Shown one piece after another: positions 1 through 10,139 of a stretch of 64,000 bases of DNA (the first letter of the stretch is position 1; every line of letters starts with the position of its first letter). Origin of the DNA: Fistulifera solaris (lineage: Eukaryota; Bacillariophyta; Bacillariophyceae; Naviculales; Stauroneidaceae). The notes beneath the pieces are model-generated. The model was not told where the DNA came from, searched no databases, and saw only the letters and a list, made by a program, of their open reading frames with translations. The position numbers were made by a program, and so were the translations under genes. The stretch lies in NCBI GenBank assembly GCA_030295235.1, contig AP026124.1, positions 868,001 to 932,000 on the forward strand, written 5' to 3'.

Positions 1-442
1 TTGACACACAAAACAGCGTGCCGACTTCCAAAGGCGTCCTTTCGTTGCCAATAGGCAGACATCGCAGGGAGTTGTTATCTACGATAAATGCTTCTAATGA
101 ACTCAGAGCCAACGGGCTACCTTTGGGATGAGAAGGGGTGTCTCTTTGTGTAACATGATCCTCAAACTTGTATAGGTAGCTACCCAATAAAACAAGGTAA
201 CGCGCTTCCCAGCTAGGACAGGAAAATCGATTGAGCACTGGAACAGATGCGACGCATCTCTGTATGAAACGCGGCAATAACGAGTAAATCAGAGGGATGT
301 GTAGTTTCCGAACCGGTCCATGTTCCTGAGGCGATGCCTTCAGCAATGCGGAACGACTCAAAGCGAGAGGTGACGATGCACTACCTTTGCTCATTATTTC
401 GGCGGTAGATCCTCGGCGTTGGCGTAATTGCCCTTGTGACAT
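1..442 (-). CDS. PH-domain-like protein, N-terminal part (cut by left window edge)
   Basis: An open frame of 147 codons starts at ATG 442-440 and runs off the left end without a stop. The first 70 residues are Ser/Arg-rich and look disordered. They are followed by W-E-A-R-Y-L-V-L-L-G-S-Y-L-Y-K-F, then P-L-A-L-S-S-L-E-A-F-I-V-D and L-E-V-G-T-L-F-C-V. This alternation matches the first strands of a pleckstrin homology domain (W-x-x-R-Y-hydrophobic-G-x-L-Y-x-F). PH domains bind phosphoinositides or proteins at membranes; the specific role here is unknown because most of the protein lies outside the window. A second in-frame ATG lies 16 codons downstream, so the start is not certain. The gene is divergent from the small plastid protein at 974. 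Confidence 0.6.
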   Translation of the reverse strand, partial: MSQGQLRQRRGSTAEIMSKGSASSPLALSRSALLKASPQEHGPVRKLHIPLIYSLLPRFIQRCVASVPVLNRFSCPSWEARYLVLLGSYLYKFEDHVTQRDTPSHPKGSPLALSSLEAFIVDNNSLRCLPIGNERTPLEVGTLFCVS

Positions 443-973
443 ACTGAGATGAAAGAAACGATCGTATTTACGTTTGCAACAAGTATCTTTTTTCATTTAC
501 CCACCTCTTCCTTTTCTTTCTGACTCCGCGTTCTCACGAGAAACAAAAACTCGTTCCGTATTCCGTATCCCTTATCCCTTTCTTTTTCGCGTAAGTACCG
601 GTTATAATTTTCCGGTATCCGTTTTCCATAGTGAAACACTTGTAAATGTCGTGGAGACTCATTTGCTTCTTTGAAAATTGAAATTCCTATCAGCCTCATT
701 TTCTGTGTCGATGTATGAAGTACAATGTTTGCACAGGGAATCTTGGTGAAGCCCTTTGCAACCGCAAAAGTTGTCCCCCCCCTCCCCCCCCTGAACACGC
801 ACTTCGTTCGGCAAAGCCCATCACTCAAAACCGAAAGACGCCGTTCCACAACGAGGCCAATACCAGGTACAAGTGCAGCCAGTCAGCAGCCCAACAACAG
901 CGAAAGCCACCATCAACTTGACGTTGTCATCGTTGTTTCCCGGAATAATAAAGAAAACAACCCCACTTGCATC
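443..973. other. Intergenic, divergent promoter region
   Basis: This stretch lies between the starts of two divergent genes. It contains two adjacent poly-C tracts (about 775-792) and one short GGTACC-type motif near 863-870. I see no convincing coding region; the reading frames here are short and without family features. Confidence 0.4.
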
Positions 974-1405
974 ATGATTTCCCGTATCCTACTCCTCCTT
1001 ACTGTTCTTGTGCTTGGAACTGAGGTATGTAGTTAAAGCACGAAAAATAAATTTTGCTCGGCCAGGCAATTTTTCTAGATTGCTTCGTCTCGCCAATAGC
1101 ATCGCTTGTGACTCACGTCTTTTTTATTCGAAATACAGGCATTTGTTATCCCCACTTTGCCTTCGTCTTCCAGCGTATCGCCTTTGATGGCCAGCCGCGT
1201 CAACGCCAAGAAGGAAAAGATCAAGCGCAACCGTGACAACATGCGCAAGTTCAAGTCCGTCGGACGCAAAGGAACCAGCCGCAGAAAGATGCTCAAGAAG
1301 GCACAAGCTTCCAAAGCTCGTCAAACGGAAGCCGAATTCATTGCTCAGTGCTACATCACCGCCCCTCCCCCCGAACTCTGTCGAGGAACCCAAGCAGTAA
1401 AATGA
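974..1405 (+). CDS. Small basic plastid-targeted protein (unrecognised)
   Basis: Two exons, 974-1024 and 1139-1405, joined across a GT-AG intron (1025-1138), give 105 residues. Exon 1 encodes a signal peptide (M-I-S-R-I-L-L-L-L-T-V-L-V-L-G-T-E). The splice puts A-F-V-I-P directly behind it, which matches the diatom plastid signal-peptide junction with Phe at +1 (ASAFAP-type). The mature part is very Lys/Arg-rich, with N-A-K-K-E-K-I-K-R-N-R-D-N and G-T-S-R-R-K-M-L-K-K, then a C-terminal A-P-P-P-E-L. Size and charge resemble plastid ribosomal or nucleic-acid-binding proteins, but I do not recognise a family, so the function is left open. The splice restores a single frame across the junction, which supports the model. 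Confidence 0.65.
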
Positions 1406-1595
1406 TTGTTTTCTTTTTTAAATAATAAAAAGTAAATGGGAATGAATGTGGTGATTCGCCTTCTGTGATTGAGAGTTTGCGGTCCTATTACCTAGACTAG
1501 CTCGTAGTTTTTTTCTATTTATTTAATGCTTATCGTGAATAAGTATTTTCCTCAGTAGTTTCCAAAATATTTCGATTCGCACCAAGCGTCACTCC

Positions 1596-2985
1596 TTATT
1601 CTTCATCCACTCGCTGACTAACAGCACCACTTTCCACGACAACATGTGGACGAGGCTCAACCATTCTTCGGGCAGTCTTTCCCATAGGGTTGGGTCTGTC
1701 TTCCAAAGCAGTCTCATTGGGGAAAAGCTCGCACTGTGCTTTCTGCATCATGATGTGATCCATCAATGTCAAGGCAACCATTGCTTCCACCATCGGAACA
1801 GCACGGGGTAGAACACACGGGTCATGGCGACCTTTGCCTCGCAACTCTACTTCCGTTCCGTCTCGTGTCACAGTTTTCTACAGACAGACAAAAAGGAAAT
1901 GTCGATAGTGAGAACGAATGCTCGATAAATGCACGAAGAAAGTAAAAACGGTGAAAGTATTACGTACCTGTACTTGTCCAATGGTAGAAGTTGGCTTGAA
2001 AGCAACATGCACTACTATACTCTCTCCGTTGCTGATTCCACCCTGAATGCCACCGGATCGATTGGTTTTAGTTCGAGTGGCTCCAGTTTCCGGATCAATG
2101 TAGAATTCATCATTGTGATCCTTCCCACTCAGCAGAGTTCCGGCAAAACCGTCCCCTGACTCCGAAGCCTTTGGCGGCGGGAATAGACATGCAGGCCTTG
2201 GCCAGATCAGCCTCTAATTTATCAAAGACAGGCGCACCTAGTCCGGCAGGGACATTGCGAGCGACGCACGTCACCACACCCCCAATGGAATTTCCCGCCT
2301 TGCGAATTTCATCGATCCGCGCCAACATTTTTTCCGCCGAGACCGGATCGGGACAGCGCACAATATTGGCGTCGACGTCTTCCATTGTGAATGTTTCGTC
2401 GTCTACGCTTTCCGCTTTTATATCCTGCACGGACGAAACGTAGGCTAATACTTCGATACCATTGTACATTTTGAGTAACTTGCGAGCCACCGCACCAGCC
2501 GCCACACGCCCAATAGTTTCTCGAGCACTGGAACGTCCTCCACCCGCTACAGCTCTTACTCCGTACTTGGCATCATACGTAGCATCCGCATGACTGGGAC
2601 GATACGCGACTTTCATATCGTTGTCCAAATAATCCTGACTCCTCTGATCCTTGTTCCGCACCAACATGGCAATAGGAGTACCTAGAGTCAAACCATCCGG
2701 TGACAAACCAGAAATGATTTCCACTGCATCTTCTTCATTCCGCGGAGTGGTAATACGAGACTGACCCGGACGCCGCCGATCCAAATCAATTTGAATTTCT
2801 TCGCGTGTCAGAGGAATACGAGGTGGGCAACCGTCGAGTTGTACTCCAACACCTCCTCCGTGAGATTCACCCCATGTGCTAATGCGAAAGACGCGACCAA
2901 ATGTGTTACCTGTGCCCATGAACAAAGTCAAGGCACTGGTTGTTGGCGTCGCCGCGAGCAATAGAAACGATACAGAGAGTCTCAT
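1596..2985 (-). CDS. aroC: Chorismate synthase, one frameshift
   Basis: Catalyses 5-enolpyruvylshikimate-3-phosphate to chorismate, the last shikimate-pathway step, with FMN as cofactor. Exons are 1968-2985 and 1596-1877. About 432 residues result once one base is removed. An N-terminal hydrophobic segment ([13 protein letters not shown]) suggests entry into the plastid secretory route. Family signatures are [21 protein letters not shown], the R-P-S-H-A-D region, [10 protein letters not shown], and in exon 2 the R-G-R-H-D-P-C-V-like [15 protein letters not shown]. An extra C at 2162-2163 throws the frame and hides the usual A-G-T-L-L-S-G-K-D stretch, which reads perfectly one frame over. The conserved exon 2 and flanks argue for a sequencing or assembly error, not decay. 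The start at 2985 is chosen because the signal peptide begins there; an ATG ten codons upstream is also possible. Confidence 0.93.
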
Positions 2986-3898
2986 GGTTGAGTAGCAGTC
3001 CAGATGTTCGAGCAATTTTTTCCAATGCAGTCAGTAGTTCTAGTCAGTTATGAGTCAAAGTAGCCTCTGCAATTTTTGAAAGTGTGTAACTTGTGGATTG
3101 TTTGGTAAGCACACTGAGCTGCTCTTTGTCGATGCCGAAGTGCCGAGGTTCAACTTTTGGAGTAGGATGATTCCGTGTGTTCGACGGTCTGACTTTTTTG
3201 ATGGCGAGTGAGCCAAAATAGGAGGGGCAAGGGGCAAGGGGCAAACCGAGTGACGCGTTTCACGGGACTAGTACCGAGTCGCGTAACGCGACAAGAAACA
3301 GACCCCAGACTGTAATACTATTTGTAGATGCGCAGCGGACGACTAGCTTATCGACGTATAAAATAAAGATTGAAAGGCAAACGTAGCTAGACTTTGCTAC
3401 AACTAATAAATAAGCAGTGTGGATCGTGGCTCGAAAAACTTGATTCATGACTAAAAGGCAGTCGTAGAAAAGTTAATACCACTGAGTCTTTAAAATAAAT
3501 ATTGAGGACAACGATCTGCAAGAGATTCCCACGTAAAGAACGAGAAGTGCATTGAAAAATGCATTTGTACCCGATGAATTATCGTGTAACGAAGCAGCTG
3601 TTGATCGGATAAACCGGCCTTGGATTGCTCTGCTTGACTATTTGCAATAAGTTCCTTTCGTTGTTCTAATTTCTGACAGAGATCGGGGTGCTTCAGCAGC
3701 ACATTTATTTTTGTTCGCGCGATGCTCCATCCACAATCGATTTCATGGCAGCAGCACGTTCTGAAATGCTATTTTAAAAAATGATGGATCATTTGCTGTT
3801 GCAAGTTTCTTGTGCAACCCATTGATAATCGTATACTATCAAAAATAAGTAGTCTTTGTGGTACTGTACACACCCTTGATTAACGTACTACGTACGAG
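2986..3898. other. Intergenic, with short tandem and palindromic sequence
   Basis: It holds three direct copies of GGGGCAA (about 3222-3244), one member of the dispersed palindrome family at 3444-3467, and a GC-rich patch with repeated ACGCG around 3250-3295. A minus-strand open stretch (about 3490-3770) ending in a 70-residue tail might be a decayed exon, but no family is recognisable. Confidence 0.4.
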
Positions 3899-3909
3899 GT
3901 GAACACGTC

Positions 3910-4925
3910 AAAATACAAAATGCCCAGCTTTTCCGTATACGTCAAAATACCAAAGGCCCAGATTTTCTGGACAAGTCAAATTCAACACCCCCAGATTTTT
4001 TGGAGAAGTCAAAATTCAACTCCCCCAGATTTTCTGGACAAGTCAAAATTCAACACCTCCAGATTTTCTGGACAGATCAAAATACCATTCCCCCAGATTT
4101 TCTCTCCCAAATTTTTTGGAGACGTCAAAGTACCACTCACCCAGATTTTCTGGAAACGTCACAATACCACTCCCCAGATTATCTGGATACGTCAAAGTAC
4201 CACATTCCCAGATTTTCTGGACAAGTCAAAATTCAACACCCCCAGATTTTCTGGAGAGATAAAAATACCGCACCCCATTTTCTGGATACATAAAAGTCCA
4301 ACAGCCCCAGATTTTCTGGATACGTCAAAATACCACTCACCAGACTATCTGGACACATCAAAATACCCAAACCCCCAGATTTTCTGGACAGGTGAAAATA
4401 CCACTCACCCAGATTTGCTAGACACGCCAAAAAATCAAACCCCCAGATTTTCTGGACAGATCAAATACCACTCCCCCAGATTTTCTGGATACATCATACG
4501 GAGTAATACAACTCTCCCAGATTTTCTGGCCACGTCAAAATACCACTCGCCCAGCTTTTCTGCATACTTCGAAATACCACTCGCCCAGATTTTCTGGACA
4601 CATCAAAAAACCAAACGCCCAGATTTTCTGGACAGATCACAATGCCACTCACCCAGATTTTCTGGACAGATCAAAATACCACTCACCCAGCTTTTCTGGA
4701 GACGTCATAATACCAAATGCCCAGATTTTTTGGACAGATCAAAATACCACTCCCTCAGATTTTCTGGATACATCAAAGTTCAACACGCCCAGATTTTCTG
4801 GACAGATCAAAATACCACTCCCCAGATTTTCTGGATACATCATAATACAACTCTCCCAGATTTTCTGGAAACTTCAAAATACCATTCGCCCAGCTTTTCT
4901 GGAGACGTACGAAGCATACAACGTA
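3910..4925. repeat. Minisatellite, about 29 units of about 34 bp
   Basis: A tandem array of units built around CCCAGATTTTCTGG followed by A-C-A-[GA]-[GA]-TCAAAATACCACTC-like sequence. By eye I count about 29 units, 31-42 bp long, most 33-35 bp. Sub-variants recur: TTTTTTGG instead of TTTTCTGG, CCCAGCTTTT, and a spacer ending in either TACCACTC or TTCAACAC. The core CCAGA-TTT-TCTGG is itself a perfect 5-bp inverted repeat, so each unit can form a small hairpin on either strand. One inverted copy (CCCCAGAAAATCTGGGGG) lies outside the array at 4985-5002. Long open frames of up to 346 codons across the array come from its near-multiple-of-3 period and are not taken as a gene. Confidence 0.93.
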
Positions 4926-5086
4926 GTATGGAGAAATAAGCCTCACGGCGCCAGCAACAAACTTGTCGAGTGGTGTTCTTACGTCCCCAGAAAATCTGGG
5001 GGTGTGGTGTCTTCTAAGGATTCCCTTCGGTTTTTGGTGTCTTCACGTCCATCTTTATAGAATGCATCCAACAAGAGACATAAGAC

Positions 5087-6253
5087 ATGATCTCTTGGTC
5101 TATCTTCCTCATCATTGTTATATTAACGGCAGAACGAACAAATGCGCAGTACGGAGATTTAGCTTTGCCAGGACACACGAAACAAAATGACTACTCATTG
5201 CCCCTCCCGCATACTTATTCGACTGAGTTACCGCAAGCGTTCTCTTGGCATGATGTAGATGGTGTTTCGTACTTGACTCACTCTTTGAATCAACATATCC
5301 CACATTATTGTGGAAGCTGTTGGGCGCACTCCGCATTATCTGTTTTAGCGGACCGAATCAAGATTGCTCGTCGCTACGATGTCATACAACGAAAATCAAA
5401 AGAACGCTCCAACGCAGACACCTACAATCACGTCGATCTCAATTTTTCGGTTCAATTCCTCTTGCATTGCGGAGCACACATGGCTGGATCATGTAAAGGG
5501 GGATCCGCTACTGGCGCGTTTCAATTTATACAACACTTTGGTTTCATCCCGGTCGACACTTGTCAAGCTTACATCGCTTGTTCGGATGATTCGGATGAGG
5601 GTTTCTGTCCTTTTGTTAATACAACCTGTGTGGATGTTAATGTATGTATAACCTGTTCGCCCTCGAATAGTTGTCGAGCCGTCAAAACCTTCCCCAATGC
5701 GACTATAGCGGAGTATGGGACGTATCATTTCGATACGGTTGCCATGATGGCCGGTAAGTCTCCGAGTTGACCCCAAAGTACTCCCACGTTGAACTCATCT
5801 ACCTATCGCTCAGAAATCTACCACCGGGGGCCAATCAAAGCGTCTGTGGATGCGACGTTCCTCGTCAATTATCCGGGAGGAGTTATCTGGGATGCCCCCG
5901 AGTTTTCATTCACAACGCCACAATCACGGAGTTGAGATTGTAGGCTGGGGCTATGACGACACCAAAGGTAGGAGCCTCGGCTGCGTAACCCTGTCTAATT
6001 GGTTCACCTCTAATAGTTTTTAGATCGCCAGTATTGGGTGGTGCGAAACTCGTGGGGTCCTTATTGGGGTGAAATGTCGTTTTTTCGTGTCGAACTGGGC
6101 AAAAACTTACTCTTGATTGAAAGCAACATTGCATGGGTCACACCAAAATCATATTCTGTGTGGGTTTGTGACACAGACATGAAGTGCGGGCTTCAGGAGG
6201 AACTATACATCGACCCTTCCTTGCACCTCGCACAGGTTAGTAGTACGGGTTGA
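5087..6253 (+). CDS. Cathepsin X/Z-like papain-family cysteine protease, one frameshift
   Basis: Three exons: 5087-5753, 5814-5967 and 6024-6253, with GT-AG introns of 60 and 56 bp. The product is about 349 residues after removing one base. It starts with a secretory signal peptide (M-I-S-W-S-I-F-L-I-I-V-I-L-T-A-E-R-T-N-A). The catalytic Cys lies in H-I-P-H-Y-C-G-S-C-W-A-H-S; the H-I-P triplet just before the active site is the hallmark of cathepsin X, a carboxypeptidase. The catalytic His is in N-H-G-V-E-I-V-G-W-G and the Asn in R-N-S-W-G-P-Y-W-G. The frame breaks at the C5 run 5895-5899; with C4 the sequence reads D-A-P-S-F-H-S-Q-R-H-N-H-G-V. Total exon length becomes a multiple of three only with that correction, which supports it. 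The likely role is lysosomal or secreted protein breakdown. Confidence 0.88.
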
Positions 6254-6915
6254 GCCCGACAACCAACATGAGCAACACCAGTAAATTCACAAGTTGCGCT
6301 TGGATCATCTGTCGACCGCTGTAACAAGAATACAACGATGTACAGTACAAGAAGTAAAGCAACTTCGCTCAACCCGAAAGTGCACACCTTGTCGGTCTGT
6401 GAATTTCATACAAGGCAAAGTGCGTCTTTCGCTTTTAACTTCATAAATATAAATATTAATTTCGATACAAGGATAAATATACTTTTATCTTTAAGAACTG
6501 CTGATCAAAGACAATGCCTTGGATATTGATTCAAATTATGAGTGCGGTTAATAGTTTGCGGGACTTATTTGTTATTGAGTCGTTCGGAAACCTCACTGCC
6601 ACACACCGTAAAATAGTCTCTAGAGAGCTACCGGTACCGATACGGTACTGTACCTGGTACCAGGGTAGTGCACTTTGGATTGAAAAACGAAAGGTGCGTT
6701 ACCTGGGAACGGCGTTAAAATTCTGCCTCGTCGTAGACGCTACGTAGAATCTTGTACTGGGAGGCAGAATTTTAACGTCTTTCCCTGTGTACCGGTCGGT
6801 ACCAGGTACGAAATACCGTAGCGTTTGTACTGGTACTCGAAAAAAAGCACGGCAATGACACCCGATAAAGTCGTCGTCGAAACTTCACTTATCCGATTCT
6901 AGAGATGCCGCTGCT
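6254..6915. other. Intergenic with hairpin and GGTACC clusters
   Basis: Contains a 17-bp perfect inverted repeat (separate entry) flanked on both sides by GGTACC-rich clusters at about 6630-6662 and 6789-6838. No gene is supported here. Confidence 0.5.
6713..6777. repeat. 17-bp perfect inverted repeat, 31-nt spacer
   Basis: CGTTAAAATTCTGCCTC at 6713-6729 is matched exactly by its reverse complement at 6761-6777. This could fold as a strong hairpin in RNA or DNA. It sits between two GGTACC-rich patches, so the whole 6630-6838 segment could be one small palindromic element. Confidence 0.85.
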
Positions 6916-7662
6916 ATGTCGGTCGAATCTATAAAACTATGTGACAGCAAAGATGAAGGGGAGTCGCTTGTTAAGGACACGCATTTTTGTTCAGATGATC
7001 AGATCTTACATCCGAGTAATCGCAGTCTAGAAGAAGACAGTCAGTCCCCGTCAAAACGACAGAAATTGATGGACGAGGAAACGTCTAAAACAAACCCCTT
7101 TGCAAAGTTTGCCCATCAAAGCGGGTCCATCAACAATTTGCAAGTACGTCTCCTTTCAACACAGCCAAGAAAAATGTGCAAGAAAAATGACAAGAAATGC
7201 AATGAAATTCCACCTCGGATGGATATGTTAAGCCCAGCGGAAGTGGAAAACGTCAAAAGCAAGTGGTATAGTTTTCTTCAAGAGGGTGATTCTATGGAAG
7301 ATCAGAGGTTTCAGCTGCTTGTTGCAGCCCGCCTTCATGCCCGATGCCAAGACAAAGCGGTTCATCAAGCCATGATTGAGTTACGCAAATTTCTCCTCCC
7401 GATGTCGTTTTCAGCTGAAACTGTAGCCAGTATCGATCCAAACCAGTTACAGGAGTGCATTTCCAACTTACAGTTCTATTCTGTGAAAGCAAAGCAAATC
7501 GTTCAGGCGGCGAATGAGATTGTCGATCAGTATTGTAGCCAGGTTCCAGAATCCGAGTCCAGCTTGATGAAAGTGACGGGTATTGGGCCTGTATTTGCAG
7601 ATTTACTGGCGACAATCAACACACAGGCCGCGCATCAAAAGAGGAGAGGCGATCTTCATTAG
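6916..7662 (+). CDS. HhH-GPD (endonuclease III-like) protein, C-terminally shortened
   Basis: 248 residues. Residues 1-100 are Ser/Asp/Lys-rich with a basic patch (S-K-R-Q-K-L), plausibly a nuclear-localisation segment. From about 125 the sequence follows the endonuclease III fold: R-F-Q-L-L-V-A-A-R-L-H-A-R-C-Q-D-K-A-V-H-Q-A, then F-Y-S-V-K-A-K-Q-I-V-Q-A-A, then the helix-hairpin-helix loop L-M-K-V-T-G-I-G-P-V-F-A-D-L-L. Base-excision glycosylases of this family continue with a catalytic Lys, an Asp (V-D-T-H) and a Cys-rich 4Fe-4S cluster; all of these are missing because a stop follows about 16 residues after the HhH loop. No downstream frame restored them when I read on to 7870. So it is either a truncated relic, a non-catalytic protein, or the 3' exon is not recognisable. 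Confidence 0.65.
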   Translation: MSVESIKLCDSKDEGESLVKDTHFCSDDQILHPSNRSLEEDSQSPSKRQKLMDEETSKTNPFAKFAHQSGSINNLQVRLLSTQPRKMCKKNDKKCNEIPPRMDMLSPAEVENVKSKWYSFLQEGDSMEDQRFQLLVAARLHARCQDKAVHQAMIELRKFLLPMSFSAETVASIDPNQLQECISNLQFYSVKAKQIVQAANEIVDQYCSQVPESESSLMKVTGIGPVFADLLATINTQAAHQKRRGDLH

Positions 7663-7989
7663 TAACGATGACGTCGTTTGAGCCTGAATGGACACTTTGA
7701 GATTTTTTTTCACGAAAGCAAGTCTTTCAGCAAGTTGCTCGGTACAAGTTTCATCCCCTTGTCTCGGTTTATTGAACAGAGAAAAGGGAAGGATCAGAGA
7801 TCAAAGCGTTTAGCCGATGGCCACCTTGTCCCTTGCCTCCTGTTAAAGATCAAGCACAGAACATCTTAAAGACACTGCATGACACTTGCAACGTTATCAT
7901 TCCTGTTTATTTGTCAAAACTTCCATTAATCTACTTCTAAATCATTTCGTGACACGCGAGCTCATGCAGGTCATCCTTTTTCCAATTAA
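7663..7989. other. Short convergent intergenic region
   Basis: It separates the convergent ends of the HhH-GPD gene and the TPR gene. I searched it for a missing 3' exon of the glycosylase-like gene and found no V-D-T-H or Cys-cluster coding sequence. Confidence 0.35.
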
Positions 7990-8804
7990 TCATTCCCAAA
8001 TATGAGGTTCTGTATTCTTATTCATCCATTCATGGCTTTTCACAGTCTGGCAATATTCTTCTTGCTGTCGTTCGGCATTATTGAATTGTTCTCGCGCTTG
8101 TTCTAACGACAGCGCCACCCATTCTTTTCGTCGCCGGTTCGTTCGACTCAAAGCCGGAATTCCTCGACGCGCCCAGCATATGGCTTTCGCCATGTTTTGC
8201 TCGCGAAGAGCAAGCATTACCAGCAATTGTGGAACTTCAATGTGCCACGGTTTCAAACAGAGAGCATGCATAGCCAATTCATAGGATTCTTCGGTTCTAC
8301 CTTTGTAAAACAGCAGTGTTGCCAAGCGAATAACCGGTTCGGCCCAACAAGGTTGTTCTTGAATCATGTTACGCAACACTAACTCTTCTTGTAACAAACC
8401 CACAGAACATTCTTTTTCCATTTCCATGATTGTTGTAGCATATCCATCTCCTCGTTCGGCTATCCAAAGATGCATGAGTTCTTCGACCGCATCGTCGGAA
8501 TCGTTTAAGGACTCGAGCAATTGAATTTCAAGTTCGCGACGACGACGAGACACACTGCTCAGCATGACGGGCATATCTTCATCATTTTGGGAAAAGAATA
8601 CTTGTTGCGAGACTGAGTCTTCCAAAAGAGGCTTTCGAAAAGTCGACGTGCCGAGTCAATATCAGGCCAATCGCGTCCGACGGCATGATGGTCTTGGACG
8701 AGTGATGCCGTGAGTCTGGCCCTCTGTGGAAGCAAGACGAAGGCTTGGCTTTTCAAAGCGGCACTAGTCACTGCTATGAAGGATAGGATGGTTCGGAGAC
8801 TCAT
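7990..8804 (-). CDS. Plastid-targeted TPR-like protein, one frameshift
   Basis: The start at 8804 gives a signal peptide (M-S-L-R-T-I-L-S-F-I-A-V-T-S-A-A-L) ending S-Q-A-F-V-L-L-P, an A-F plastid-import junction typical of diatoms. The frame then breaks at the T4 run (minus strand; plus 8624-8627). One more T joins it to the downstream frame and gives about 271 residues. The body has helical repeat features: P-C-W-A-E-P-V-I-R-L-A-T-L-L-F-Y-K-G-R-T-E-E-S-Y-style and A-L-C-L-K-P-W-H-I-E-V-P-Q-L-L are TPR-like (A-x-x-L-x-P spacing). A 35-nt splice could also restore the frame but would be unusually short. Likely a plastid scaffold or assembly factor; the partner is unknown. It is divergent from the rhomboid gene at 9203 and probably shares its promoter region. 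Confidence 0.65.
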
Positions 8805-9202
8805 GATGTTAAAGCCATAGAAGAGGAAAAACAGCCATGTTTATGCAAAACATCTCACCTGCGTTGACGGTTATTGTCAAGAACGAAAAGCAGCGAACAA
8901 GATACGTTTGTTCTTCGGCGGAAACCGGAAACGGCTTCTGTTCAGGCGATGCACTTCACACGCGGTAAGACATCCCAAAAAACGATAAAACCTGTAGTCT
9001 GTACGCACGACACTCGTGTTTACCGCGTGTGATGACACACAGAGCACTTCTAAGAAACCTTAAGCTGTCATCTGTCATCGCCGTAAAAGCAAAGGTTAGA
9101 AATCGAACCCAAAATAATAATTATACCAAGTGCGAAGAACAACTTTGACACTCTAACAACAACAACGACGACGATCACATTCTAATACTTGATTATTCAA
9201 AC
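8805..9202. other. Divergent promoter region
   Basis: This 398-bp stretch lies between the starts of the plastid TPR gene (minus) and the rhomboid gene (plus). It holds no convincing ORF. A short direct repeat of ACAACAACGACGACGA type occurs near 9155-9178. Confidence 0.35.
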
Positions 9203-10062
9203 ATGGGGTTCTTCTCATCTTTTGACGGTAAGAGCGCTTCGATTTTCCCGCACACCATCTTGATTTTATCGTTTTCAACGATGCTCACAACACCACAACC
9301 ACAACACGCACAGAGGCGATCGACGACGTCGAAGAATATTGGGAGACCAAATGGGAGGCCTTTTGTGACAAGGTTGCCACGAGTGGAACACTCGGGAAGA
9401 AATTTGCGGATCATGTCTTGCGCAAACTTACCGTCACGGCACCCGTGATATTGTCCTTTGTATTAGTATGCACACTTCTCCATTTTATCGGTGGATGGTC
9501 CCAGAGCGTACAACGTATGCTGGCCGTTCACGATACATGGAAGACTAGCCGCCTCCTGCAGTACACGTCTCTTGTGACGCATATTTTTGTTCATTCAAGT
9601 TTTGGTCATTTGAGAGGGAACATGACTCATCTATTACTCGTTGGTCCTTCCGTCGAACACGCCTTTGGATCACAGAATATTTCGATCATTATGATGGTGG
9701 TCGCCATTGTTTCAGCATTCGCTCATATTCTGGTCGGAAACAACTATTCTCATCAATTGGGAGCGTCGGGAGTCGTATTTGCGTGTATTTTGCTCAATTC
9801 TTTGGTCGGTGCGAGTCACGGCAAGATACCCATGGCCTTTGTTTTAGTTGCCATTCTCTATCTTGGGGAAGAATTGGCTTTGTTCTTTAATGTTTGGAAT
9901 CCGGACGGGATTTCTCATCATGCCCATCTCACTGGAGGTATCGTGGGTGCGGTAGCGGGCTTTTACTTTCATCGACAACAACGCACGAAGATTCCAGCAA
10001 AAGCCAAAACACTTGCGGACTTGCGAAAAAGCATCCCAGGTTTAAATAAGAAGAAAAAGTGA
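9203..10062 (+). CDS. Rhomboid-family intramembrane serine protease
   Basis: Exon 1 is 9203-9227 and exon 2 is 9314-10062, with a GT-AG intron of 86 bp; the product is 257 residues. The splice joins M-G-F-F-S-S-F-D to E-A-I-D-D-V-E-E-Y-W-E-T, bypassing a stop in the unspliced frame. About six hydrophobic segments follow. The rhomboid signatures are present: H-S-S-F-G-H-L-R-G-N-M in the place of H-x-x-x-x-H-x-x-x-N, the catalytic Ser in Q-L-G-A-S-G-V-V-F, and the catalytic His in S-H-H-A-H-L-T-G-G. It therefore looks catalytically competent. The C terminus is Lys-rich and cytosolic-looking. There is no clear organelle presequence, so the secretory pathway or a plastid-surrounding membrane are both possible. 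The short distal rhomboids of this kind cut single-pass membrane proteins. Confidence 0.85.
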
Positions 10063-10139
10063 TGCCAATAGCAACAAATCTCGAAATTTATTACTTCGTA
10101 TACTCAAGAACCTTAATAAATGGACCATAGTCGACTTTT

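Noticed and set aside
3490-3770. Minus-strand open stretch that reads like a helical charged tail (Q-K-L-E-Q-R-K-E-L)
   Set aside because: No start, no matching exon and no family; kept only as a note in the intergenic entry.
3899-4939. 346-codon open frame across the minisatellite
   Set aside because: The frame is a product of the near-34-bp period and CCAGATTTTCTGG core; all other frames are similarly open, and there is no signal peptide, domain or codon pattern of a real gene.
8560-8650. 35-nt intron that would restore the plastid TPR frame
   Set aside because: It is far shorter than other introns in the window (56-114 bp), and a one-base homopolymer error explains the break better.
9060-9110. 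Possible tRNA B-box (GGGTTCGATTT on the minus strand)
   Set aside because: No A-box at the right distance and no cloverleaf could be drawn.
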